Origin: Proteobacteria bacterium 005FR1
GTDB taxonomy: Bacteria; Pseudomonadota; Gammaproteobacteria; Pseudomonadales; Cellvibrionaceae
Length of the DNA: 64,000 nt
Assembly (NCBI GenBank): GCA_026192395.1
Contig: WACF01000001.1
Coordinates: 304,977-368,976, forward strand
Direction: 5' to 3'
The notes beneath the pieces are model-generated. The model ran no database searches and had not been told where the DNA came from. It was given only the letters and a program-made list of their open reading frames with translations. Positions 8,516 to 16,321 of the stretch are shown here, one piece after another. The translations under genes and the position numbers were made by a program. The stretch's first letter is position 1. Every line of letters begins with the position of its first letter.

Positions 8516-9277
8516 ATGATGGTCTGTCCGCCAGCCTCACATAAAGCCGACTTCCGCTTTTTTGCGGAGCTCAACGCCTTTTTGCCTCGAGCACAGCGGG
8601 GGCGTTGGTCTGTCTACTGCTTTCAGGAATTTCCGGGCATCAAGGACCCGATCGAAGCGCTCGGTGTGCCCCATACGGAGCTTGACTTGATAATTGTGAA
8701 CGGTGCGAGCGTGGATTTCAGCTATAAGCTTCAGGATGGCGATCGGGTTGCGGTCTATCCCCGCTTCTACAATCTGGACACGAGCTCGCTGAAACCACTC
8801 AGGCCACCGCTGCCCGATCCCGCCTTTGTACTTGACGTACACCTTGGCAAGCTCACGAAGATCTTGCGGCTGCTGGGGATAGATGTGATCTACCGAAATG
8901 ATTTTCATGACCCCGAGCTTGTCGACATCGCCGAGCGCGACAACCGAGCGCTACTTACCCGCGACCGCCGGCTGCTTTTTCACAGGCGCGTTGTTCACGG
9001 CCGATTCGTTCGCAACACCGATCCGCTGGAGCAAACCAGAGAAATCATCAGCCATTTCTCGCTGGAGCCGCTGGTCGCACCGTTCACTCGCTGCATGAGT
9101 TGCAATGGCGCAGTTGTCACTGTTGAGAAGGAAGAGGTGCTGCCTCACATCTATCCGAAAACCGCCCGCTACTACGATGAATTCTTTCGCTGCCGGGAAT
9201 GTGAAAAAATCTACTGGAAAGGCCCGCACTTCAAAAATCTTTTCGATCTTTTGCGCGATCTGGGCGTGGCCGACTAA
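8516..9277 (+). CDS. Mut7-C RNase-domain protein with N-terminal ubiquitin-like domain
   Basis: A 253-residue protein with two parts. Residues about 10-85 resemble the Mut7-C ubiquitin-like (ThiS-type beta-grasp) domain, with ELDLIIVNGASVDF and LQDGDRVAVYP. Residues 103-250 are the Mut7-C PIN-like RNase domain, with acidic residues at D107, D129, D142 and D150 and two CxxC pairs (193-196, 226-229) forming a zinc ribbon. Members are predicted RNases; the substrate is unknown. Two adjacent ATG codons (8516, 8519) could start it. No partner gene is evident. Confidence 0.88.
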   Translation: MMVCPPASHKADFRFFAELNAFLPRAQRGRWSVYCFQEFPGIKDPIEALGVPHTELDLIIVNGASVDFSYKLQDGDRVAVYPRFYNLDTSSLKPLRPPLPDPAFVLDVHLGKLTKILRLLGIDVIYRNDFHDPELVDIAERDNRALLTRDRRLLFHRRVVHGRFVRNTDPLEQTREIISHFSLEPLVAPFTRCMSCNGAVVTVEKEEVLPHIYPKTARYYDEFFRCRECEKIYWKGPHFKNLFDLLRDLGVAD

Positions 9278-9450
9278 ACGTCTTTCGATGTGACTCACTC
9301 AAAGGCCAAATGCCAAATCCGTCCGTAATTGCCTACCTTTCACCTATTGCCGCTAAAAGCGCGGAGGAGTAGGTTCGGGTCGTCCGTCTTGAATTTCGCG
9401 AAAAGCCTAAAGACTTCGTGAAAAGAATAAGAGATAAGAGGAGGCTAGGG

Positions 9451-10332
9451 ATGAGCAGCAAGGCTATGGAGTATGTGGCAGTCGTTGCCGCGCTCGTGCT
9501 CGGAGCGGCTGTGTTTTTGTTTGTCTTCCCGATCGGGCGCGACGATGCCACCCCGACTGAAGAGCAGGGCGAGCCTTCGTTCGACATGGAGCCGGCAATT
9601 CCTCGATCCGGTGAGGCCGGGGGATCAGAGCCAGCGCCGTCGCCTTCAGATCAGACGGGCGGAGCGAGCGCGCAATCGCAGCCATCCGATCAGACCGGCG
9701 GAGCGTTGGGAGCTCCGCTTTCTGCGGTTCGTCCGCCTCAAGCCCTTCCGCGGGTTCTGCCTCGGAGTCTTCCTGGACCTCTGCCCCAGGAGATCAATAC
9801 GGTCGATGAGATTCTCCAGCGAATGGCCGTTGCGCAGGTCGCATTCAATGCGCCCCAATCTGTCAACGTAAACGACACCGCGATGATCCAGCTGCTGCTC
9901 GGAGTCACTCAGGAAATCGATGAGCTGAAAGAACGCATCGAAGCCGAAGGCGAGCGGGTGGGTGCGGAGGTTCGTGTTTCGAATCAGATGGAGGCGCGTC
10001 TTACCGGCCCGAACTTTTCGATCACCGCGATCACACCGGAGGTGCAGGCAATCTCGGGAACTGAAGTGACAGAATGGAAGTGGGAGGTCCAGCCGCAGGA
10101 GGTGGGTAGTCATTCTCTGCACCTCACCTTGTCGGCGATCGTGAGTCTTGAAGACGCCTCGGCGCGGCGCAGCATTCGCACATTCGACCGGGTGATCGAC
10201 GTGGAAGTCACCTGGCCCCAGCGGGTAACGGGTTTCTTCGGAAACAATTGGCAATGGCTATGGGCAGCCATTCTGGTGCCCGCCGTGACCTGGCTCTGGC
10301 GCAGACGGAAACGGGCCGAAAAGACCAGCTGA
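9451..10332 (+). CDS. Unknown membrane protein anchored at both ends
   Basis: A 293-residue protein of unrecognised family. A hydrophobic helix at about residues 7-28 is followed by a low-complexity Pro/Ser/Gly/Gln stretch (35-110) that repeats SDQTGGA. A helical stretch with EIDELKERIEAEGERV and a probable beta-rich domain (about 185-265, ending FDRVIDVEVTW) come next, and a second transmembrane helix (WLWAAILVPAVTWLW) precedes a basic tail RRRKRAEK. The central part is predicted periplasmic. The ATG at 9451 is chosen for its AGAGGAGG; an upstream ATG at 9418 has none. I infer an envelope protein, nothing more. Confidence 0.8.
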   Translation: MSSKAMEYVAVVAALVLGAAVFLFVFPIGRDDATPTEEQGEPSFDMEPAIPRSGEAGGSEPAPSPSDQTGGASAQSQPSDQTGGALGAPLSAVRPPQALPRVLPRSLPGPLPQEINTVDEILQRMAVAQVAFNAPQSVNVNDTAMIQLLLGVTQEIDELKERIEAEGERVGAEVRVSNQMEARLTGPNFSITAITPEVQAISGTEVTEWKWEVQPQEVGSHSLHLTLSAIVSLEDASARRSIRTFDRVIDVEVTWPQRVTGFFGNNWQWLWAAILVPAVTWLWRRRKRAEKTS

Positions 10333-10411
10333 GATCGATAAGGTGCTTGCAAGGTTGTCAGAGCGCCGCTGCAAAAATCGCGGACAGCTGCCTGCTCTGG
10401 CTGGAGCCGCC

Positions 10412-11578
10412 TCAATACGACTTCGGCAATCCCAAAACCCGCTCGGCAATGTAGTTCAACACCATCTGCGGGCTCACCGGCGCGATTTTGGAAATCATGA
10501 TCTCGCGCAGGTAGCGCTCAACGTGGTATTCCTTCGCATAGCCGAAGCCGCCCAGCGTGTTCATGGCCCGGGTGCAGGCGTTGAAGGCGGCTTCTGCGCT
10601 CAGGTACTTGGCGCCGTTGGCGAAGGCGCCGCAGTCTTTACCGTCGTCATAGAGGCTCGCCGCCTTGAAGGCCATCAGGTTGGCGGCTTCGAGTTCGCAC
10701 CAGCTTTCCGCCAGCGGGTGCTGAATGCCCTGGTTCTGCCCGATTGGGCGGTCAAAGACGATCCTATCCTTTGCATAGCCGGCGGCGCGCGCCAGGGCTA
10801 CGCGGCCGATGCCGATGGACTCCACCGCCAGCAGAATCCGCTCCGGGTTCAAGCCATCGAGCAGATAGCGAAAACCCTTTCCTTCCTCGCCGATGCGGTC
10901 CTCTGCAGGAATCGGCAGCCCATCGAAAAAAACCTGATTGGAATCCACGCACTTTCGGCCCATCTTTTCGATCTCGGTGATCTCCACGAAACGCCGGTCC
11001 AGATCGGTGTAGAACAGGGTCAGGCCATCGATGGGGCGTTTGCATTGCTCAATGGGTGTGGTGCGGGCGATGAGCAGGATCTTGTTGGCCTGTTGTGCGG
11101 TGGAGGTCCAGATCTTCGTGCCGTTCACAACATAGTTCTTGCCATCCCACTGGGCGCGGGTGGTGAGCGCGGCGGTGTTAAGCCCTGCATCCGGTTCGGT
11201 TACACCAAAGCAGGCGACGTCCGTGCCCTGGATGAGCGGCGGCAGCATACGCTGCTTTTGTTCGGGTGTGCCGTGTTTGACGATCGGGTGCGGGCCGAAG
11301 ATATTGAGGTGGATGGCGGAGCAGGCACTGAAGGCGCCGCCGGACTCGGCCACTGCCTGCATCAGCACCGCGGCCTCGGTGATGCCTAGTGCTGAACCCC
11401 CGTATTCGCCCGGCATTGCTATGCCGAGCCAGCCGCCTTCGGCCATTGCCTGGGTGAACTCCGTGGGGAAGCGTCCGTCGTGATCGCGATCGAACCAGTA
11501 ATTGTCGTCGAACTGTCGGCAGATTTTGCTGACCGCGTCGTGGATGGCTTGCTGGTTTTCGGTGAGTTCGAAGTTCAT
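10412..11578 (-). CDS. Acyl-CoA dehydrogenase
   Basis: A 388-residue FAD enzyme of the acyl-CoA dehydrogenase family. Seen: the N-terminal helical domain (LTENQQAIHDAVSKICRQF), the substrate/FAD loop ACFGVTEPDAGLNTAALTTRA with YVVNGTKIWTSTAQQA, and the C-terminal helical domain with LGGFGYAKEYHVERYLRE in the position where the family shows the GGxGY motif and C-terminal FAD contacts. It catalyses alpha,beta-dehydrogenation of an acyl-CoA; chain length cannot be told. The ATG at 11578 gives a normal length. It follows the roadblock gene by about 140 bp and is probably unrelated to that cluster. Confidence 0.93.
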   Translation of the reverse strand: MNFELTENQQAIHDAVSKICRQFDDNYWFDRDHDGRFPTEFTQAMAEGGWLGIAMPGEYGGSALGITEAAVLMQAVAESGGAFSACSAIHLNIFGPHPIVKHGTPEQKQRMLPPLIQGTDVACFGVTEPDAGLNTAALTTRAQWDGKNYVVNGTKIWTSTAQQANKILLIARTTPIEQCKRPIDGLTLFYTDLDRRFVEITEIEKMGRKCVDSNQVFFDGLPIPAEDRIGEEGKGFRYLLDGLNPERILLAVESIGIGRVALARAAGYAKDRIVFDRPIGQNQGIQHPLAESWCELEAANLMAFKAASLYDDGKDCGAFANGAKYLSAEAAFNACTRAMNTLGGFGYAKEYHVERYLREIMISKIAPVSPQMVLNYIAERVLGLPKSY

Positions 11579-11720
11579 AGGGCCAGCCCCGGCAGATGAA
11601 TTGGCTGGCAAGATTAGCAGCTGTCGGGGGACGCAGAAATACCATTCTGCTATCGATCTTGCGGGTAAGGCTCAGTCGCAGGTCGGATTGCGCTATGCTG
11701 ATTCCGACCTGCGATCCGAC

Positions 11721-12104
11721 TCAGTTGTCCAGCAGTTCGCCGATTCGGGCGGCTGCCTTTTTTGCGTCCAGCAAAATCTTTCCGAGTCGCGCCTTCGGCA
11801 CTGCCGACAGTGCGAGCACCGAGTGGGCGCCTGCCTGGGTTATCAGCATCACGCCATTGCTGCCCATCACCATCACCTGACGCATCTCGCCGATGGCGAT
11901 CTCGGTGGATGTATGCTCGGCAAGCGCAAGAAGCGAGGCGCACATGGCGGCGAAGCGGTCCTGGTCCACACCGGCTTTAAGGTGTGAGGCGAGAATGAAG
12001 CCATCGGTACTCATGGCGGCAGAGGCATCGACTTCCCCGCCCGAAAAGCTGTTCAGCTCGCGCAGAACTGATCGAATGGCGCTTGCCTGCGGGTGTTCAC
12101 TCAT
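11721..12104 (-). CDS. Roadblock/LC7 domain protein
   Basis: A 127-residue single-domain protein with the roadblock fold: an N-terminal helix (IRSVLRELNSF), AAMSTDGFILASHLKAG, a long central helix (FAAMCASLLALAEHTSTEI), and QVMVMGSNGVMLITQAGAHSVLALSA, the paired strands typical of MglB-like proteins. In bacteria these act as dimeric platforms or GTPase-activating partners of small GTPases, such as MglB for MglA. The GTPase encoded upstream (14039-14566) is the natural partner. GGAG sits well before the ATG. It is the last gene of the minus-strand arm. Confidence 0.88.
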   Translation of the reverse strand: MSEHPQASAIRSVLRELNSFSGGEVDASAAMSTDGFILASHLKAGVDQDRFAAMCASLLALAEHTSTEIAIGEMRQVMVMGSNGVMLITQAGAHSVLALSAVPKARLGKILLDAKKAAARIGELLDN

Positions 12105-12195
12105 GGCTTTCTCCAGTGGGATGGTCGGGGCTGATTTGGTCGGATCTGGCTAAACGAGGGACCGGCTGCTTCGGCTCCTGAACTGATAATCGTGG

Positions 12196-12603
12196 TCAAA
12201 GTGCTGCTTCAAGCTGCGGAACCTGACCGCGAGCCTTGGTGAGCACCATGCCGAGGTTCGCCGAAAGCCGACAGACGAAACAGATAACATGCTGCGAATC
12301 CGCCTTGCTGCGAATGAACACATGCACCAGGTTATCGGAGTTGACGATGATCTCCCGGAAGTAGTGGTAGTCATCCTGCGCCAGTCCGCGAGCCTGCTTG
12401 AAAATCTGCTCAATGGTGGTGACGTTATTGCCCTGGAACAGATCGAAAGTGGCAGCGGCGAGCAGGTCCATCACCTCGCTGGGATGCGAATCCACGGTCT
12501 TGATGCCGAGCAGCATACCGCTGGAAAGGTCTACATAGCCGCAGGCCACGCATTCGGGAACAGATGCAACGGCTTTGGCAAGGGCATCGTCGAAATTGGA
12601 CAT
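12196..12603 (-). CDS. Roadblock-like protein (second copy)
   Basis: A 135-residue protein with the same secondary-structure pattern as roadblock/LC7 proteins but divergent in sequence. It shows CVACGYVDLSSGMLLGIKT (strand-turn-strand), a helix around LLAAATFDLFQG, then FREIIVNSDNLVHVFIR and SQHVICFVCRLSANLGMVLTKAR. The region is bracketed by the ABC-phosphatase fusion (86 bp upstream) and another roadblock gene (91 bp downstream), which supports the assignment. Probably a regulatory partner of the neighbouring GTPase. Its N-terminal cysteines (two in VPECVACGY) are unusual for the fold. Confidence 0.72.
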   Translation of the reverse strand: MSNFDDALAKAVASVPECVACGYVDLSSGMLLGIKTVDSHPSEVMDLLAAATFDLFQGNNVTTIEQIFKQARGLAQDDYHYFREIIVNSDNLVHVFIRSKADSQHVICFVCRLSANLGMVLTKARGQVPQLEAAL

Positions 12604-12689
12604 AGTAGTGGTTTCCTTTGTTAATCAATGCTTAAAGAGAGTTGCGAAAAAAACGCTGCTTGAAAGTGAAGCTTGAAGATTGCTTGGCA

Positions 12690-14033
12690 CTAATGACTAG
12701 CTGATAGCGCCAGCGCGTTCCGATTGGCCAGAAATAGTTCAAATGATTCGAGAAATGCGACTTGCACGTCCGACTGAACCCAGCGCGGTTCGATGCGACG
12801 GACCGTCTCGAGTGCAGTCATTGCATCGCTTCCCTCCCAGATCAGCTGCGCCGCGAGCACGGTGCCGGTGCGCCCCAGACCGGCACGGCAATGCACGGCG
12901 ACCACTTCGCCGCGCTTGAGCAGGTCCTCCAGGCTTTCGCAAATCGAAACGGCTGTTTCCATGCTCGGTGCAGCCATGTCGGCAATCGGATAATGGAGGC
13001 CGTTGATTCCAAACTGCCTTAACAAGTCTGTTTCGATTGCCGGTTCCGCGGGCGGATGCTCCGTCAGACTCATCAGACAAGTGACGCCGACACGACGCAG
13101 GGCTTTCAGATCATAAACGGTGTCATAGAAAACACCCGGTCGCGGCGTTCCCGCCAGCCGGCCTTTTTTCAGCCAGAGAAATCCATTGGGGCCGAGACTG
13201 TCGCTGACGTAGTCCTGCGCAGCCAGGGGCAGTGGCGTGGCGCGAGCCGGATGGTCGAGATCCCGCAGCGCCGTTTGCGGGGAGGGCACGGAGCAGGAGC
13301 CGGTTCTCACAAAAGTCCGTGCAACCAAGGTCGACGGTTCGCGGAAAAAGTCTTCAGTGCTATCCGCCACTTGAATCACTCCACCGGCCAGCAGGGCGGT
13401 GTGGCCGCCAAGTGCCTGTGCATGCCGGTGGTTATGCATCACCGAGAGAACGGCGCGTCGTGCGCTCTGCGTCCCAACGAAATCGATGATCCGGTCCGCT
13501 TCGTCGGGTTTCAGTCCCGCGGTGGGCTCGTCCAGGCAGATCATGCGTGGATCGGTTGCGCAGACGCGCACAATCGAGACCAGCCGGTTGAGATAGAAGG
13601 GCAGTTCAGTGACAGGCGTTTGCAGCCTGTCCACCAGTTCTGGCAAGTCCGCGTGCTCAAGCAGCGACGCGGCCAGGTCCCGTTGCTGGTGCAAGGTCAT
13701 CCCGGATCTTTCCGGCAGCTCGAAGAGCACGTTCTGCAAAATGGTGGAAGAAAGCAATCGCGCACTTTGCATCACCAGCGAGGGGCGATCGCCGGCCCCG
13801 AGGGGCGCTCCGGCATAACTGGCCAGACCCCATGAAAGGAGGTTGGGGTTGCTCTCGTTCAAACCGCAGAGCGTTCTGAGCAGCGTGGTTTTGCCAGTTC
13901 CCGTAGGGCCCATCAGGGAGGTCACGCCACTGGCCGGAACCTCCAGGTTCACCGAACTGAGCACCACGCGCCCCCCAAAAGCCAGGCCGAAGCCCCGCAG
14001 CGACAGGACTGCTGAGGTGTTACCGCTTTGCAT
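12690..14033 (-). CDS. ABC-type ATPase fused to a protein tyrosine phosphatase
   Basis: A 447-residue two-domain protein. Residues 1-240 are an ABC ATPase most like phosphate-importer PstB: Walker A GPTGTGKT (42-49), Q-loop Q89, Walker B MICLDEP (164-170), H-loop H200. The LSGGQ signature is replaced by ELPFYLNRL (143-151), so dimerising ATP hydrolysis may be altered. Residues 275-447 are a dual-specificity/CDKN3-like phosphatase with P-loop HCRAGLGRTG (C382, R388) and probable general acid D352 in IADMAAP. No membrane segment or permease gene is present, so transport is unlikely. ATG 14033 lies 5 bp after the GTPase stop; GTG 14072 is an alternative start. I infer a signalling protein. Confidence 0.85.
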   Translation of the reverse strand: MQSGNTSAVLSLRGFGLAFGGRVVLSSVNLEVPASGVTSLMGPTGTGKTTLLRTLCGLNESNPNLLSWGLASYAGAPLGAGDRPSLVMQSARLLSSTILQNVLFELPERSGMTLHQQRDLAASLLEHADLPELVDRLQTPVTELPFYLNRLVSIVRVCATDPRMICLDEPTAGLKPDEADRIIDFVGTQSARRAVLSVMHNHRHAQALGGHTALLAGGVIQVADSTEDFFREPSTLVARTFVRTGSCSVPSPQTALRDLDHPARATPLPLAAQDYVSDSLGPNGFLWLKKGRLAGTPRPGVFYDTVYDLKALRRVGVTCLMSLTEHPPAEPAIETDLLRQFGINGLHYPIADMAAPSMETAVSICESLEDLLKRGEVVAVHCRAGLGRTGTVLAAQLIWEGSDAMTALETVRRIEPRWVQSDVQVAFLESFELFLANRNALALSASH

Positions 14034-14038
14034 TGAAA

Positions 14039-14566
14039 TCACGCGCTGAACTGAAGCATCTGCAGCAGGCACTGCAGCAGAATTTTCACATCGCTCGCGC
14101 TGCGTGCGTCCACTTCCATGAGCGGAGCCTGAATGCCCATTGCGTCCAACACATTCTGATGGGCCTCGAGTGTCGGTGTGGACTTTACGTCCATTCGGGT
14201 AATACCCACGGCCACGGCATTGTCGCGAATAAAAGACTCGAAGGCCTTCAGGTAAAAGGCAAGGTCCTGCACCGGATCGGGGCGGGAATTATCGATCAGA
14301 ATGATCAGACCCAGTCCGCCGCGAGTGAGAATGTCCCACATGAAGCGGAAGCGCTCCTGGCCGGGCGTTCCGTAAAGGTGTACGCGCGAGCCATCCGCGA
14401 GTTTGATGATGCCGTAGTCCATTGCCACGGTGGTGTTCTGCTTCAGGATGGTGGCCTGGTCGCTGGCCTTGGCGTCGGTGTTGACGATATCAATGTCGCT
14501 GACCGCGGCAATGGCGGTGGTTTTCCCTGAGCCCACCTGACCGGCAAAAATGATTTTATGCTCCAT
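14039..14566 (-). CDS. Small Ras-like GTPase, COG2229 type
   Basis: A 175-residue P-loop GTPase. G1 is GQVGSGKT (9-16), a candidate G2 threonine lies in NTTVAMDYG, G3 reads YGTPGQERF (65-73) with Gly where Ras proteins have Asp, and G4 is TRMD (123-126) instead of NKxD. These substitutions are typical of the prokaryotic COG2229 branch, which includes the GTPases of Streptomyces conservons and relatives of MglA. It overlaps the preceding gene by 11 bp and is followed within 5 bp by the ABC-phosphatase, so all three are probably translated together. ATG 14566 is preferred over TTG 14575 because GGAG lies 9 nt upstream. Confidence 0.9.
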   Translation of the reverse strand: MEHKIIFAGQVGSGKTTAIAAVSDIDIVNTDAKASDQATILKQNTTVAMDYGIIKLADGSRVHLYGTPGQERFRFMWDILTRGGLGLIILIDNSRPDPVQDLAFYLKAFESFIRDNAVAVGITRMDVKSTPTLEAHQNVLDAMGIQAPLMEVDARSASDVKILLQCLLQMLQFSA

Positions 14567-15137
14567 TGGCCACAACTCCGAGCCGGGACAACAGGGAAGA
14601 AATCAGCTCGCGGTGGCGGTGGGGCTTGAGCTCTACTACTTCGGCCTTGCGGTTGATCACTTCCGTGTAGCCGGCTTCGTGAGCAGCGGCATAAAACTGA
14701 AGCGCCTCCTGCTGAGGAATCTTCAGGATTCGATGAATCATGTCCACGGAGGTTGGACGACTGAGCACCAGGGCGGCGATCCTGAAGAAGCTTTTCCTGT
14801 GCGGAATGCGCGTGAAATTCGGCCACCGTCTTAGTCGGAAAACATCGGTTCGCGAACAGGACGCCGGGAGTGCGCCGGAAGTGGCGAGTTCGAAAGCAAT
14901 AGTCCATTTGAGCTCGCTCAAGTCCCGAGCGCCCGCAAGCGCAACGCGGGATGCATCCCGTTCATATCGCAGGGGCGGGTCCAGCGAGAAGAGGTTTGCG
15001 AGGGAGCAGCCGGAAAGGCGGTAGGCGTTTTCCTTTCCGAGGACCGTGAGGCGGCTGTCATTAGGCAGGGCGAAATCAGCCTGCTGTTTGCCGCGGATAG
15101 CCTTGACGATGGGCTCCACAAGAGATTTGCTCGGCAT
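14556..15137 (-). CDS. Unknown cluster protein with C-terminal winged-helix-like region
   Basis: A 193-residue soluble protein that I do not recognise by family. The N-terminal half resembles a DUF4388/PATAN-like regulatory domain only loosely (LPNDSRLTVLGKENAYRL). The last 65 residues look like a winged helix: RPTSVDMIHRILKIPQQEALQFYAAAHEAGYTEVI in pieces, then a basic strand. In Streptomyces conservons a DUF742 winged-helix protein sits between the roadblock and GTPase genes; this could be its functional counterpart. It is the first gene of the minus-strand arm, overlapping the GTPase start by 11 bp. Function is inferred from context only. Confidence 0.8.
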   Translation of the reverse strand: MPSKSLVEPIVKAIRGKQQADFALPNDSRLTVLGKENAYRLSGCSLANLFSLDPPLRYERDASRVALAGARDLSELKWTIAFELATSGALPASCSRTDVFRLRRWPNFTRIPHRKSFFRIAALVLSRPTSVDMIHRILKIPQQEALQFYAAAHEAGYTEVINRKAEVVELKPHRHRELISSLLSRLGVVANGA

Positions 15138-15213
15138 AATTGCTACATCTCATTTTGCCGGTGAAAGTCGGGCAGGATTATAGATAAACAGCTGGGATTC
15201 GATAGGCGACCGG

Positions 15214-15229
15214 CATGATCTAGATCATG
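15214..15229. promoter_or_regulatory. FNR/DNR-type palindrome between divergent signalling arms
   Basis: The perfect 16-bp palindrome CATGATCTAGATCATG. Its core TGAT-CTAG-ATCA matches the FNR/ANR/DNR half-site spacing (TTGAT-N4-ATCAA) except for the outer base of each half. It lies 77 bp before the winged-helix gene start and 154 bp before the ferredoxin-globin ATG at 15383. A minus-strand TATAAT lies at 15177-15182, which places the palindrome centre about 51 bp upstream of the expected start. Confidence 0.65.
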
Positions 15230-15382
15230 TGGCGGGCAAAAACACCATCAACGACAGAAGTGCTGACATAAGATAAGGTTCGGCAGTTCATGGACCTCCG
15301 AAAACATCGGGCAATGGATAGAAAAATGTTTAGTTTTTTAAATGTCCCTTGTTTTCCAAAAAAAATTAGATTTTTGAAAAAC

Positions 15383-16321
15383 ATGAAGCGAAGAACGACA
15401 ACCGAAGCGATTCATTTTCAGGCAGACGCAGTGAACGAAATCAGTTATGAAGGACAAAGCTATGAATTCAGACCGGGCGAAACGGTCCTGGAAACCTTGC
15501 TGCGGCACGGCGTCGCCATCAACTACTCCTGCCGCAAGGGAGTCTGTCATGGCTGCACCAGCAAATCGGATTTTCCCCGCACGGCTTTGAACGCCGGCTC
15601 GCTGTCCACAGATCTCGCGGAGGCTGGTTGTTTCCTACCCTGCAAGACACCAGCGCAGCACGGCATGGCGGTGCGCAAGCATGATCGAACGCGAGGAGAG
15701 GGAGCCGCTGCGAGTCAGGAGCCTTCACAGCAGAGCGAGCGCCACTGGCCTCCGACTAACCCGCAGCTCTGGACGGCGCTTGATGAGGGTGCCTTGCTCA
15801 AGAAGATTTTGGGCGACTTCTATGATGCGGTGTTCGCCGATCCCATTCTGTCTCCGTACTTCCAGAACTTCACCAAGCAACGCTCGAAGGAAAAGGTTTA
15901 CAGCTTCTACCGGCAGCTGTTCAGCGGTGAGAAGGTGTTCTTCGGAGACAGGCCTCGAAATAGCCATCACTGGATGGTGATTTCCAATGAGGTGTTTGAC
16001 TACCGTATCGAGCTGCTATTGAGCTGCTTGCGCAAGCACGGTTTACCGGAACCCCTGGTGAAGCAATGGTTGAGCTATGAGAACTTCTATCGCCAGGACA
16101 TCGTGAAGGACGAGCCGCAGGGCCGGAGAATCGGCAATGTCGTTCAGCCCGCGGGCGGCTCCGATTACGAGGTTCTCGACGTGGGCGCCTGTTGCGACGG
16201 CTGCGCGGATTTTGTGGATGAAGGAAGTCGGGTTCTGTTCAACCTCAGGACTGGGGAACTCTACTGTCTCAACTGCCATCCGGCTTCCGCTGGCGAGCTA
16301 CGGGCGGCCTCTCATGTCTGA
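15383..16321 (+). CDS. 2Fe-2S ferredoxin / truncated globin / Cys-rich fusion protein
   Basis: A 312-residue three-part protein. Residues 17-95 are a plant-type [2Fe-2S] ferredoxin with C50, C55, C58 and C87. Residues 125-242 match truncated globins, with the candidate proximal His at SHHWMVI (H195) and the following VFDYRIELLLS helix. The C-terminus (268-300) has two CxxC pairs, CDGC (271-274) and CLNC (295-298), likely a zinc ribbon. Truncated globins bind O2 or NO, so a redox-linked gas sensor or NO dioxygenase/reductase is plausible. ATG 15383 begins the conserved part; an in-frame ATG at 15290 adds 31 basic, AT-rich codons and is less likely. The stop overlaps the next gene by 8 bp. Confidence 0.85.
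   Translation: MKRRTTTEAIHFQADAVNEISYEGQSYEFRPGETVLETLLRHGVAINYSCRKGVCHGCTSKSDFPRTALNAGSLSTDLAEAGCFLPCKTPAQHGMAVRKHDRTRGEGAAASQEPSQQSERHWPPTNPQLWTALDEGALLKKILGDFYDAVFADPILSPYFQNFTKQRSKEKVYSFYRQLFSGEKVFFGDRPRNSHHWMVISNEVFDYRIELLLSCLRKHGLPEPLVKQWLSYENFYRQDIVKDEPQGRRIGNVVQPAGGSDYEVLDVGACCDGCADFVDEGSRVLFNLRTGELYCLNCHPASAGELRAASHV

Noticed and set aside
10412-11578. Acyl-CoA dehydrogenase as a member of the GTPase/roadblock cluster
   Set aside because: It is on the same strand but separated by about 140 bp, and it belongs to central lipid metabolism. No functional link is visible.
12690-14033. ABC importer component
   Set aside because: No membrane or substrate-binding partner is encoded nearby, the signature motif is degenerate, and the fused phosphatase points to signalling.
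15290-15382. N-terminal extension of the ferredoxin-globin protein
   Set aside because: The extra 31 codons are AT-rich and basic, unlike the ferredoxin start. The segment looks like an untranslated leader, although a weak upstream AAGG keeps it possible.
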